Assembly: GCA_022495005.1 (NCBI GenBank)
Contig: JAGYXB010001962.1
Location: forward strand, 992,001 to 1,056,000
Length of the DNA: 64,000 nt
Reading direction: 5' to 3'
DNA from: Rhyacophila brunnea
Taxonomy: Eukaryota > Arthropoda > Insecta > Trichoptera > Rhyacophilidae
Part shown: positions 10,966 through 21,879 of the stretch, piece by piece
Layout of the letters: each line of letters begins with the position of its first letter
Numbering within the stretch: the stretch's first letter is position 1
The notes under the pieces: model-generated
What the model was told of the DNA's origin: nothing
Database searches by the model: none
What the model saw: the letters and a program-made list of their open reading frames with translations, nothing else
Translations under genes and position numbers: made by a program

Positions 10966-12310
10966 TACACCGCGCAGAGCATTTTGATATTTACCAATTT
11001 TCACAACCTGTCAAATAGCACCACACAATGACAATGTGTCTCGCTTAGACCTTGTCCAGATGGCGCATGTCACACCGCACTTTACACTCGAGTACCAAAA
11101 ATGTGCTGCGCTCATATAACATATTTCATTTGGCAGTGACGTAATTCATTTTTGAATGGGCGTAAGAAACAAGCCCGAGTGTGAGATTAAATACTAACAA
11201 CTCAATCGTGATACACGGTTCCTTTTTGTCGCGATAACTGGCAAGATATAGTTTCGGCATTGTACAGCCTAGGTGAAGTAATTTATTTTGGAATGGCCAT
11301 AAAACTGTTGTTTCGAGCTCGAAGCAGTTGAATTCATTTTGGAATGGTTATAAAAATGTCACGTTGTCGAGAATCTAGCGAGTGCTTGCGCTTGTCGCGC
11401 GACAGATGATATGCCGCGAGTGCATGTGGACGGCTCAATGAAGTTACATGTACCTGGAATGCGTGCAAGTCAAATCTCGCCATCTGGACAAGGCCTTACC
11501 CTTAAAGATTGAGTTTGGCGAAACAGTCAGAACTTTTGCGTGTAAAAAGTTATTGTCGCGATAGTATTTACACGCTATTGCTGACCGTAAATCCATACAC
11601 GTGTAAAAGTGCTATTTTTTCGTATCTTCTATTATTTTTGTTTTTAACATGAGATAAACAAATGACTGCATAGTTTCAAAAGCATTACCGCCAATGATAA
11701 AGTTTCTATTATCATTTGTTGATGCCCTGTGTAGAACTGGCATGTCTTATACCCCGTTTATAAGTGCATGGATTTACTGCTGACAGTCAGTATTATTGCG
11801 GCCATAACAAGAAAATGCACTTGTAAACATGTATTATCGTGCAAATTGCAAGATTGCATGCGTGAATCAAAAAAGTTCAGAAGCTTCTGAATTTTCACGC
11901 GACATTTGGACCGTGCAATATCTGCGCCTGCGCAGTAGAATGATGTAGCGAACCTTCTGGGAAAAAAAACGAACTACACCGCGCAGACACTCATTTTGAG
12001 GTTAACCGATTTTCATAACCTGTCAAATAGTACCATAAAATGATAATATCGTGTCGAGCTTACTCTTAATGCTTTCCACGCGGACGGTACACCTGTTGTA
12101 CACTAATTAATTGGCCATTCGATATAATTTGCATGTTATTTAAATGCGGTAATTAAATAGTAATTAAAAGCTCCGCAGTCAACAAGGTTGATTAAGATTG
12201 ATTAAGTAAGATTGGCCAGACATTCAGCACTTTTACGTGTAAACAGTTATTATCGCGATAGTTTAAAATACACACTTTTAGGCCAGGAAGTCCATGCAAC
12301 CTGTACAGGC
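10966..12310. repeat. Cluster of foldback family 5 fragments
   Basis: The intron between 10626 and 12547 holds several partial copies of the element at 6396-6804. Repeated phrases include CACCGCGCAGA (about 10970 and 11980), AACCTGTCAAATAG (about 11007 and 12019), the TTAAA/TATCGCGATAGT stretch (about 11550 and 12255) and TCCATACACGTGTAAAAG (about 11592). Boundaries of single copies are not resolved. Non-coding. Confidence 0.65.
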
Positions 12311-12546
12311 GCTATAATGTTTCCAACAGCTGACTTTTCTGAAATGAATGCCTCTTTGAGGGCTTCTGGGGACCGAGCAATGATATCAATATCATTCATA
12401 ATATTATATCACGTCATAATTATAGAAATCTTGTAACTTGTCTAATTTTAATAAAAGTGTACGCATTGGAGCTATTACAAACACTCGATAATGACGAGCC
12501 CTCCGCTACCAGTTATTTAATAAATCAAATAATATTTTAATTCTAG

Positions 12547-12649
12547 GAACGATGGGTGGATTGTTTGAAATGAAGCATTTGATCAACATGATGTCTATCG
12601 GAACATTAATGGCGTACACTATTGTTGCCACGTGCGTCATAGTACACAG
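12547..12649 (+). CDS. CAT transporter exon (MSIGTLMAYTIVA motif)
   Basis: The acceptor is TTCTAG and the donor is ACAG|GTATCT. The frame is G-T-M-G-G-L-F-E-M-K-H-L-I-N-M-M-S-I-G-T, then L-M-A-Y-T-I-V-A-T-C and V-I-V-H-R. L-x-x-M-x-S-I-G-T-L-x-A-Y-T is a family hallmark at the entry of a late membrane helix, and the V-x-x-x-R-Y that follows is completed by the next exon. It ends with two bases of the arginine codon. Confidence 0.96.
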
Positions 12650-12706
12650 GTATCTATTACAAATTGCAAATGTTTTTTAACCGTATCTGTTGTCTCACTA
12701 GCTTTT

Positions 12707-12737
12707 CGCAGGCGAGCATTCTACCACTGAACCACCG
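12707..12737 (-). repeat. tRNA-Gly 5'-half fragment (SINE head or tRNA pseudogene)
   Basis: On the minus strand this reads as the D-arm and anticodon-arm half of an animal tRNA-Gly(GCC): GTGGTTCAGTGGTAGAATGC followed by TCGCCTGCG. Box A is intact; the T-arm half with box B is missing. It lies 57 bp past a transporter exon. Probably the remnant of a tRNA-Gly pseudogene or SINE head, not a working tRNA gene. Confidence 0.7.
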
Positions 12738-13230
12738 AAACGGAAAGGAAAGAGCTTCTCAATTCGGTTCAACCAGCTGTTGGGCCCATCGGACTGTCCG
12801 ATCTGATCGCCACAAAGGCCAATTTTATTGTATTTAAAAAATTTGCATACTGCCAATGTGAAGATCTCTTCACTTAGAATGTTCGGCAGTTTTGTATTAG
12901 CTTTAGTTTGTTACTTAATACAATTTTTAATATTGCCTCCACATGCTCATCTCTCCCATGGGTACCTTAACTTAAAGTCATGTAAATTTAATCAAAGCAC
13001 ATTTGAGTGCATGGCGACCTTAGTCTTAGGTAACTGCTCTTGAGACATTCCTAGTCATAAAAAATGATGCTTCACATCCAAACGTAGGGTCTCGTGATAC
13101 GCCCGATTAAGACCGGGTGTGGTGTGGGGCGGATGTGGTTTGGTGGGACCATCAACTTCAATAGTCGGCTTTTGGAAGATGACCTGTCTGTCCAATGCTA
13201 TCTAATTTATGGTAAAATTACTTTTTCCAG

Positions 13231-13412
13231 ATACGAAGACGGTAAAAGCCCACTTCTTCAAAACGCTGAGTATACAGAGTCGAGCTATTTGATGTTTCGC
13301 AGAAAATGTTACTCGTTTGGCGCGATCGTTAAACAGATTGTGAAATGTCCACTCGGAACGGAGCCCTCTCATATTTCGTCACTTATTGTCGGATTTTCCA
13401 TGGCTTGTTACT
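13231..13412 (+). CDS. CAT transporter exon (intracellular loop between late helices)
   Basis: The acceptor is TTTTTCCAG and the donor is CT|GTAAGT. It completes arginine, then Y-E-D-G-K-S-P-L-L-Q-N-A-E-Y-T-E-S-S-Y-L and continues through a hydrophilic stretch with R-R-K-C and I-V-K-Q-I to I-S-S-L-I-V-G-F-S-M-A-C-Y. The R-Y start after V-x-V-H is the family pattern for the large cytosolic loop, which is variable between paralogues. It ends in phase 1. Confidence 0.93.
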
Positions 13413-13620
13413 GTAAGTTAGGTTATATCATAATATTTCACTTCTAATTGTTCTTTGTGAAGTATGGACCCTCAATGTAAGAGAAATCCAAATACTACGA
13501 GTAGCACAATGCGATATGGACTTGGAAGTTGGGCATAATGCGGAAAGACCACAAAAAAAATCATTGAATTAGAATATGTTCATTATTTTATTTCTTCTGG
13601 TGGATATAATTTTCACCACT

Positions 13621-14142
13621 CTGTTAAGATCCGACGTAAATAGTGCATTATATTATGTACTTAACTTTGTCAGTCATTCTTATTTGTTTTCATTGAACTA
13701 AAAATACAAATTGCAGATGGTGCTGGTTAGTTTTTAAAAATCAATTAAACCCTGCCTAAACCAAACCATAATAGTTTAGGTATGCTATGGGCGATCTGAC
13801 AAAAATAGTGCGCACTTTTTCATTGATACTTATTTGTTTCGTTGAATTAAGAATACACACGTTAAGCCCTGTCTTAACCAAAAATTATTCCATCTATAAA
13901 ATGTTCAAAACTATGTATGATTTAATGGCATAATTTTAGATATTTTATAGATAGACAAGTATTTTTTGACTATTATCTATTATGGCTCGGTTTCGCAGGG
14001 TATAATTGAATTATAAAAACTAACCAACACCATCTGTAAATTGTAGTCACAGTTCAATAAAAACAAATACATATGACTGACAAAGTTTAGTGTGCACCAT
14101 TTATGGCGGATCTTGACAACCTACTTCAACCCTTCGCCACTG
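13621..14142. mobile_element. Foldback family 1, 5'-truncated copy
   Basis: Starts within the left arm (CTGTTAAGATCCGAC), has the partial inner arm repeat (about 13790-13880), and ends AACCCTTCGCCACTG at 14142. It ends only 70 bp before the next transporter exon. Confidence 0.8.
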
Positions 14143-14212
14143 GGTGCTATGAAGGTGGACAGAGATGCCGCAATACTTACCAGGTTTATTATTATAAACG
14201 ATTTGATTACAG

Positions 14213-14385
14213 GTGTCTTCTGCTTTGCATTTAGTCTGTGTTTAATGTATTTATTGAACGATATGGTGAATGGAGTATGGTGGGCGATTTTCTTGACTTC
14301 CTTCTTTGGCTGCCTGATGCTGATCTGTTTACTGGTCATCTCCTCTCAGCCGCAATCCAAGATTAAGCTGTCAACATCGTTTGAG
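14213..14385 (+). CDS. CAT transporter exon (two late membrane helices)
   Basis: The acceptor is GATTACAG and the donor is GAG|GTGAAT. The frame, after completing a cysteine codon, is V-F-C-F-A-F-S-L-C-L-M-Y-L-L-N-D, a short polar turn, then W-W-A-I-F-L-T-S-F-F-G-C-L-M-L-I-C-L-L-V and I-S-S-Q-P-Q-S-K-I-K-L-S-T-S-F-E. This fits the helix pair before the last CAT helices; the I-x-x-Q-P-Q-S pattern with downstream F-x-V-P-L-x-P-x-x-P is family-typical. It ends in phase 0. Confidence 0.95.
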
Positions 14386-14493
14386 GTGAATATAATTCAT
14401 TATATTTAAGTGATAGCGACTGGTTATTTAGCTGTCGTGAAGTTGATAATGATATGGCTTCACTAAATAATCTGCCACCTTACCTAAAGCGCT

Positions 14494-14612
14494 GGCTAGA
14501 CGCTCATGCTTTACCACAAAGCTTACCTGCGCAAAGTGATTTGTATCGGGAAGCCCGTGTGTATGGACGGGAAAACTGTACGCGCAAACCGAAAAGCGCT
14601 GTAAAAGTGTTC
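14494..14612 (+). repeat. Dispersed repeat C, direct-orientation copy
   Basis: A 110-120 bp unit containing GAAGCCCGTGTGTATGGACG and AAAAGCGCT. An inverted copy lies at about 15440-15545 in the same intron, where it adjoins the tRNA-like end of a SINE. Non-coding. Confidence 0.75.
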
Positions 14613-15262
14613 CGTATTTTTATATCTCGCAAGCAAGTCACTGCCGTCTAGCCGGCGCATAAAATAAGGTAATAAAAGGTATATCAAGCTGTCACTAAGA
14701 TGGCATATGTATTTTTTCAATGTGTGAAGCTTACTTAATAGACTTTACGAGGATTGTTTCATAGCCTTTTAAATACCGGGAGGTATTAGAATGGTGGTAC
14801 CCGCCACGAATTTCTATGAAAAAAAAAGCTTAGAAACATCATTATTTAGAAATATATTAAAGGTATACCATAAAGACTTGTATATCGGTTAAAAGTGTCA
14901 CCATGATTGCAAAGAGATGGCAGTATATTGTGTACAATGTATTAATTTATTTAAAACAACCGACCAGGGCTAGTGTAGTGAGTGTAAAGTACAGCGTGTA
15001 TACACTCACATTTTCTATGGCCGGCCATGCATGCACGGATTTGTAGAGCGAGTAAACGTGCTTGTGGCATACATCCGGTTAATCATTTCCTCAACACATT
15101 GACTCTAACCCCTGGGGCTGTTCTAACTAAACTTACAAATTAAAGAATAATATTTGTGTCAATTTGACTAATTTTTTATTCACAAGATTTAAGAATGTAA
15201 CATTCTTTTATTGAACGTAAATAATTTGAAAAAATTTCTGAAAAATATATAAATTTCTTTTT
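14613..15262. other. Intron, no firm feature
   Basis: AT-rich intron between repeat C and a reverse SINE. No exon or element end recognised. Confidence 0.55.
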
Positions 15263-15450
15263 GACCATGTCCGATCCAAATAAGATCGTATTATGGGCCT
15301 CCACAGGGTGGAGGTTTTTACGAAAAATGGATGTTAGCTGAACCTATTAGCTCCATACTCTGACTCCAAACACAATTTGAAAAAGAATCTGTATATTTGC
15401 CAGACCCACGATTCGAACCTGGGATGCCCGCGCCGTATAGACTTTTAAAG
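15263..15450 (-). mobile_element. tRNA-derived SINE, reverse orientation
   Basis: On the minus strand: a box B string (AGGTTCGAATCGTGGGTCTGG), the family body with AGGTTCAGCTAACATCC-like words, CTCCACCCTGTGG and AATACGATCTTATTTGGATC, ending GATCGGACATGGTC. The region upstream of the SINE head is repeat C (15440-15545). Same family as 9835-10040 and 31255-31492. Confidence 0.8.
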
Positions 15451-15669
15451 CGCTTTTCGTTTTCTGTTTTCCCGTCCATACACACGGGCTTCCCAATACC
15501 AACCGGTTTGCGCAGGTAAGCTCGTCGTAAAGTATGAGCGTCAACAGAAAACAAAATAGTGTGCTGCAATGTTATAATAGGTGTATAGGCTTTTGCTTTG
15601 TTCAAAATGACATCAGACTTAATTTTGGATTCATGTCACATGTGCTTATTTATTGAAATTATTCCATAG

Positions 15670-15778
15670 GTTCCGTTGGTGCCGCTGATTCCCTGTTTGA
15701 GCATATTCACGAATATCTATCTTATGTTGATGCTTGACGTCCATACTTGGATAAGGTTCGGGGTTTGGATGGCCATCG
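15670..15778 (+). CDS. CAT transporter exon before the alternative 3' ends
   Basis: The acceptor is CCATAG and the donor is ATCG|GTGAGT. The frame is [20 protein letters not shown], then [16 protein letters not shown]. This is the near-universal CAT block P-L-x-P-x-x-S-I-x-x-N-x-Y-L-M followed by T-W-x-R-F-x-V-W-M-x-x-G, which leads into the final membrane helix. It ends with one base of a glycine codon; both candidate last exons (20273 and 27214) begin with the two bases needed to complete it. Confidence 0.97.
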
Positions 15779-16289
15779 GTGAGTTATCCAGCTGCTATGT
15801 TCAATTAGCAGAGTTTTGTGTCAATCTGATCGAGTCATATATTACTGAAACGTGGCATTTCCTCAAGATATATGACTACATATACTTTGTAGTTTTAATT
15901 AAAGCATTTGTTTTATGATTTTGGCTAAATTCATTGATAAAAATTCTCATCACTTTTTAGGAGTTTTATCATATTTACATGTTGTTATATTTTAGCAAAT
16001 AATCCTGCTATGAATACAAAACAAAATGTACCTAACTCAAAAAGACACAAAAATAAATGATGTGTGTTTTCACTTATCATCCTTTCAAATACCATGTTTA
16101 TTTTATTTAAAAAAGGATGAACATTGAAAATTTGTGACTCAAGAGTTGAATAATTAAGGGGCTAAGGATTAAACAAGTACCTGCATTGCGTAAACCAGAT
16201 TTCAACCCTATAACTGTTCTGTATGAAAATGCACATTGTGTATAAAATGTTGTGTATGTATTATTTTCATAGAAACCGTATACAGTAAA
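15779..16289. other. Intron, no firm feature
   Basis: Start of the long intron before the alternative ends. Reading through the donor stays open to 15918, but the residues are not CAT-like. No repeat recognised. Confidence 0.5.
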
Positions 16290-16470
16290 GATGGGAAAAC
16301 TGGTCGATTTTGAAGACTGAGTATACTTACTACCAGTATAAAAAAATACTTAGTATATAAACTTGTTCCAAAATACTTACTAGTATTTGGAATACTATAT
16401 AGATCGTTTGGCGTGCGTATGCGACAAAAGTTTCACACTCAACTGAAACTAAAACCAACTCCATATTATT
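16290..16470. repeat. Dispersed repeat D, copy 1
   Basis: About 180 bp matching 54513-54680 (shared words GTATACTTACTACCAGTATA, ACTAGTATTTGGAATACTAT and CGTTTGGCGTG). Class unknown. Confidence 0.7.
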
Positions 16471-17303
16471 AATATTTTAAAATACGTATCGGTTCAGGGA
16501 ACTCAGACTGTGTATCTTCGCTTGTCGAAAAGTCCCATTTATTATAATATTTTGAATTTATGAGTTGTTTTTCTGTTTGGTTACAATATTATTGTTAACA
16601 AAAATGAATAACAGTGATTTTTTTAAAATTTAAACATGTTTTGAGCGGTATATTACAAGCCTAAGCCTGTGCGTCATCTCACCACTGTGCTGCAACACAA
16701 AATTTATGACCTATTATTATTCATACATTCGAACGCAATAGACTAATAAATTAAAATATACCTATATTCAAGTGCTATTTCGTTCGTGCGCATTTAATGT
16801 CAATAGTGTTGAAAGTCTACCAACTGGCGAGTGCACAGAACAGCGACTCGCGATGATATCATCACAAGTTTTTTGGAATAAGTTTATTGGGCCACAGATA
16901 CATAGTATGGGTAGTTTCATCCGAAACTTGAGTACACAAACTGGTGACAGTATTTCCAACTCACCTCTAGTATACACCGAAAACACTAAAATAAATATAG
17001 AGTAATATCAATATTTTTTATGGAATAGAAATAAAGCATTATTCACAATCGCTTATTTAACTTTGAAAGGTGTAACAGGTATACTTGTATTAGTTTAATC
17101 CTCAGCACCTAAATTATCAATTTAATTGTATATCAGTAACTAGTAATAACACGTAGTGAATGCATGAATTTGTCCCTAATAATTCCTTAATACATATTAA
17201 TATATCGGATTATTTTTGGTAAATATTACAAATATCTCAATGAATATAAATGGTAGATGATAATTCGGACAAGTGCACTTGTCTGTGTTCTATTTCTAGT
17301 CTG
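16471..17303. other. Intron, no firm feature
   Basis: AT-rich. Short overlapping open frames at 16768-17005 lack splice signals or family resemblance. Confidence 0.5.
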
Positions 17304-18122
17304 CAGTAGTGAAGGGTGGAGGCAGGCCGTGGAGATTCGAGATAGAGTTAAATTTATTTATTTTCATTGAACTAAGAATACAAATTGCAGATAGTATTAG
17401 TAGTGAAGTAGAGGTAGGTCGTAGAGATCCGACAACAATAATGTAAGTCCACTTTTTTTAGTCACTCACTTGTTTTCATTGAATTAATAATACGTATTAT
17501 GGATGGTGTTGGTAAGATTTTTAAAATTCATTAAGACCTGCCTATACCAAACCATAACTGATAAAAATATTTTTCTATCTATAACATATCTAAAATTATG
17601 GCCGCATGGTTTAAGCGTTGGCCTATAGCGTCGTGGGTTCCAGATTCGAACCCTGGGTCTGGCAAGTACACATTTTTCAATTTTTGTATAAGTCAGAGTA
17701 TGGATCTAATTGGTTGAGCAAGTGACTGACATCCGTTTCTCTTCACTCTGCGGAGGGCCATATGATTTTATTATGATCGGACATGTTCGGAAAAAGAATA
17801 CAAATTGCAGGTGGTTTTTAAAATTCAATTAAACCCTGCCTACATGAAATCATAATAGATAACATTAATATTCTTATATCTATAAATCATCTAAAGTTAT
17901 GTATGGTTTAATGGCATAATTTTAGATATTTTGTAGATAGAAGAATATTTTCTATCTATTATCTATACGGTTTGCTTTAGGCAGGGTTGAATTACATTTC
18001 AAAAATTAATTAACACCATCTGCAATTTGTATTCTTAGTTTAATGAAAACGTATGACTTACTAAGTTTAGTGTATACTATTTATGTTGGATCTCCATAGC
18101 ATACTCCCATCCTTCGCCACTG
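17304..18122. mobile_element. Foldback family 1, composite copy with nested SINE
   Basis: Starts CAGTAGTGAAGGGTGG and ends CCATCCTTCGCCACTG. A second arm start (TAGTGAAGTAGAGGTAGG) appears at about 17400, so two copies are merged. A SINE lies inside at about 17597-17797. Confidence 0.8.
17597..17797 (+). mobile_element. tRNA-derived SINE nested in foldback element
   Basis: Box-A-like GGCCGCATGGTTTAAGCG, box B GATTCGAACCCTGGGTCTGG, body words GGATCTAATTGGTTGAGCAA and GATCGGACATGTTCGG. The target duplication was not resolved. Confidence 0.75.
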
Positions 18123-18499
18123 CAAGTCTTTCATATATTAATTCCTTTACTACAATCTCCACTTCTCTCCAATCTTTTTACTTTACTTTTTTCTTTTTAC
18201 TTTATTTACCCTTTACTTATTATATTTTCTTTTGTTATAATATTTGAGAACTAACCTAACCTAACATTTTGCTTAATTTAATATAAACGCACTAATATTG
18301 TTTTAAGTAGATTGTTTTTTACTAATGTTATTTTTTCAGCTGAAAATTAGTATCTGTGTTTTTTAATGTAGTTTATTGGCGGCACCTACTTCGAAAAGTC
18401 ATCACACGGAAATGTCACATTTTTTGTCTGCATCTATTTTACAAATGATATAAGTAATTTTTTTTTGGTTCAGTCACGCGGGGAGTTAAACCATGTTCA
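18123..18499. other. Intron, low-complexity T-rich stretch
   Basis: Pyrimidine-rich stretch at about 18150-18240 and a CTAACCTAACCTAAC word at about 18252 (reverse of TTAGG-type repeats). Nothing coding recognised. Confidence 0.5.
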
Positions 18500-19250
18500 C
18501 AGAAAGCTTGCGCTTCTTATTTCCGTACATTCATATGAGATGTATATACACCTAATAGTGGTGGGCAGAAAAGATTGCTTACAGGCAGCGGTGATGTTAT
18601 TAACTATCGCATTTCGCGTACTCTTATTCTTTTTAGTCCATGTCCGCTCATTAGTTGGAGTATATGGACACCACACGGCGTTTCCAAGAGTTATGCCAAC
18701 ATCCCGTTTAGTGACCTTCCAGGCTTTGATGAACAAGCAGGCTAGGTTAAAACTCTCTTGATGCATGTGTAGCATCTCGCAAAGCCAGGTCCAACATTGC
18801 TTTTTTACATTCAATCTGATAAGAGGCTGTATGGCCCGCCTCTTTATCTCCTTGAAGTCATATACACACCTAACTCACCTGCTTGAAAGAAGCGCCATAG
18901 TGGTAGGTAGATGTGACTGCTTACAGGCGGCAGCAATGTTATTATATATCCCATTTCATATAGTCTTATTATTCTTAGTCAATGTCTGCTTCTTAGTTGA
19001 AGCACTTCCAAGAAACCCTGTATCTCGCCTATCTTCTTGTGTCTTCCCTGGTCATGCTAGCATTCCATAGCTCCGCCGTATACAATCTCTGAATGGTATT
19101 CGGCGGCCTTTTAGGTTGGTTGACTTGGAAAGCACGCAGGCCAGGCTAAAACTTTCTTGAGGCATCCGTAGCATGCTCTAAGCCAGGTCCGACATTGCTC
19201 CTTCACTTTCAACTTTATAAAAGTTTGTATTGTCCGTCTTTTTATCTTGT
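18500..19250. repeat. Diverged tandem duplication, unit about 340-400 bp
   Basis: Two units share landmarks in the same order: TGCTTACAGGC-type words at about 18576 and 18918, and GCCAGGTCC with ACATTGC at 18784 and 19182. Spacing differs between landmarks, so indels separate the units. Minus-strand open frames (for example 18814-18497) may reflect a decayed mobile-element reading frame, but none is intact. Confidence 0.6.
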
Positions 19251-19409
19251 TACTCTACCATCACACACCCAGAATCCACCGCAACCATCTGTCCTCAAAG
19301 TACAATATATACGGTTGCTTTGAGCCTTCATAAGATGTCATGACTTGCTGCTGTAATGCAGCACTGTACCAATAGGTATCATGAATCACTTGCATATTCA
19401 CTGACAATT

Positions 19410-19565
19410 TGCATTGGTGCAGTGTGTAAGGCGCTGGCCTTCCATCCCGGAGTTCTGGGTTCGATTCCGGTGAGGTCAAAATATATTTACATAATCTAAT
19501 ATGTAAATTCCTTAAGCCTGGGAGTTTTACCACTATTATTGGGCTTCACGGCCTGTTGTGGTGTT
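19410..19565 (+). repeat. tRNA-like SINE, second family
   Basis: Box-A-like GTGCAGTGTGTAAGGCGCTGG and box B GGTTCGATTCCGG, followed by a non-tRNA tail. The body differs from the family at 9835 and 31255. Confidence 0.6.
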
Positions 19566-20272
19566 TAATAAAGAAACAAATACAAAAATATAAAAATAAA
19601 ATAACCCTCGTTCCCTCTAATTTTTCCATCGTATGTGTAGAGCACTGAGCAGTAAATTTTGTACAAAAAAATGATGTACTTACATAAAAATTCACCATTT
19701 TTTTTTGCATTGATAAATGAACTCGTCAAATAATTATCTTGCGAAAGAAAGTACCCACCTAATAAGGAAATAATTATTGTAAAGCCTAAAATGAAATAAT
19801 GTGACAACATTCATCCTGTAAGAAATGAGTCTGTGAACAAACCAAAAATCTGGTACCGCACATTAGATACTTTCTACATAATTTCTGTGTGCGTAGATTG
19901 GAATAATTTGTGTAGATTGTTTTGCAAGTGTACGTGTGCACACCATTGAGGGTTCATGACAACTGTTTTTTGAATATTTCGGCTGACTTTTTAATGCATA
20001 ACAGTGATGCAATCACCATAACACTGTGTATTCAGGTTCATGTTATTTGTGACGTCACTACACTCCTCCTTAAAGTGTGACAGTGATGAATGAATGGTTA
20101 ACTAACTGTTGCTTATTTTGAGAATTATATAAGCCTAACTATTATAATGGTTTTGAAACAACTGGAATTATACTGCGTAAACGTCAGATCATTTAATTAA
20201 CTGTTTTGTATATTAGTAGTTATACTGAAATTGATTTTACTTTCGATAATAATATTATGTAATTCTTAATAG
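19566..20272. other. Intron before the long last exon
   Basis: AT-rich intron ending in the acceptor AATAG at 20268-20272. No element recognised. Confidence 0.55.
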
Positions 20273-21879
20273 GTTTGCCTGTATATCTCATATGTCTTTG
20301 TATATACGACCGCGGCAGTAATTATCTGACATACGCCCAAAAGACATCCGTGAACGGAAATTCTGTCGGAAAACTAAATTACGCATCCGATTTATCCTTG
20401 ACGGAATGCCGAGAGAAAACTGTCTCTTTTGAACCTGGCGTAAAGGTTATCAAAGAGATGGCGAATCATAAAGAACGTGAACTGTCTTTAACAAAACCGT
20501 CTGATGATATAAAAACTATGAATGATGATCTTCAAAGTAAACCGAGTCAAGGAGAAGTATCTGTCAATTTACCGATTGAAAATTATCAGATTGAGACGCT
20601 TGAAGGATATGAAAATATTCATGTGTGTGAACCAATGTCAGCGGATTCTTGTGGAGAAATTAAGATTATTGAATTACTTGATCAAATACTGCTGGAAGAA
20701 GAACAGGCGTCCGCTAGATATAGCATCGAATCGCCTGAAGAGATATTCCATGATCCCATTACTCCCCCGCTTGGTACAATTGTCCCCGTTGTAAGTGATG
20801 TCAATTCTGTGTTGTATAATGACGTGCCAATTGTCCCTCCGTCCGATAATAATGTTGTCGTTTTAGTTCACAGGGAAGATACTGCGCAGTCTCACTGCGA
20901 GACTACTGACGACGAAGAGTCGGAGGTGTTTAATAGGTTCGATTCTATACACTTTTCCCACGAAGATATACCGGAATGTTTAAACGTCGAATTGAAAGAT
21001 ATAGATTCTTATAGTAGCGATGAAGATATTGGAAAACATATAAAGCCTGATGAACAAATTAAAATTAAAGACGTGGAAGACGTTATATTTATTCCCGTAC
21101 CGCCTCCGATAGACGAGGCGTATTTTACGAAGCCAAAAGTTATAAAATTGAAGAATACGAAGAAGTATGAAAGAAATAATAGCCAAACGACAGTTAAGCC
21201 GAACAGACGCACAAGTATCGATGATAATTCTCATTTGAAGTTTGGAACAGATCGTCAAGGGTCGTTTATAAGGAAACTAAACGCTCTACTTAAGAATAAA
21301 GCAACAGGATCCAAGTACACGAGGAGTACTATATTAAAACCTGCTTCATCAGATACCGATACTGATGACGATCATGTAGTTTCCAGAGAACGGCATAAAA
21401 GTGAACCGAACATAGCGACGCCGCGAACTAGCGGTGACAAAAATGAAGAGTCTAACATTACCGATATAAATAACACCGATAACGAAGTAAATCTTCCGAT
21501 TATTATAAACGAACCTGAAATAGTAAACCCTGCGGAAGGTGATAAAGAAATTCCCGTCGAAAATGACAAACCGTTAACCAAAGACGATTTTAAGTTGAAG
21601 CTGGAATCTATTCTTAGGTTAAGTCCCATGTTGAGCCGTGCTAAATCGAATAAAAACGCTAGTAAAATTGAGAAAGATGACGAAGTGAAGGTCACGTTAG
21701 AACATGACGCAAATAAAATAGAGGATGAAAATCCTGAAATTCGAAAACCTAAACCGAGGGAGAACTTCTCGGAGACTATGAAGTTGAAACGCGCTCAATT
21801 TAACGACGTATTAAAGTCTATGCTTGAGCTAACTCAAAAAAGAGATTCTGTTAATTCTCCAGATAGAGATATAGTCTGA
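20273..21879 (+). CDS. CAT alternative last exon, long acidic cytoplasmic tail
   Basis: Opens in the phase needed after exon 15670-15778 and reads G-L-P-V-Y-L-I-C-L-C-I-Y-D-R-G, so it can complete the last membrane helix; about 515 hydrophilic residues follow, to TGA at 21877. The tail is rich in Asp, Glu, Ser and Lys and looks disordered. Visible motifs: R-H-K-S-E-P (matches a 14-3-3 mode-1 site pattern, R-x-x-S-x-P), R-R-T-S (PKA-like), P-V-P-P-P, acidic serine runs (S-S-D-T-D-T-D-D-D) suited to CK2, and four spaced short helical motifs of the form [F/I]-x3-L-x2-hydrophobic-L (20665, 21265, 21589, 21799). One open exon of 1.6 kb with no stop in a region of about 40% GC is strong evidence of coding. 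Typical CAT tails are far shorter. Function of the tail is unknown. Confidence 0.88.

Noticed and set aside
15779..15918. A third transporter C-terminus by reading through the donor at 15778
   Set aside because: The frame stays open for 46 codons, but the residues do not resemble the family helix, and the donor GTGAGT is strong.
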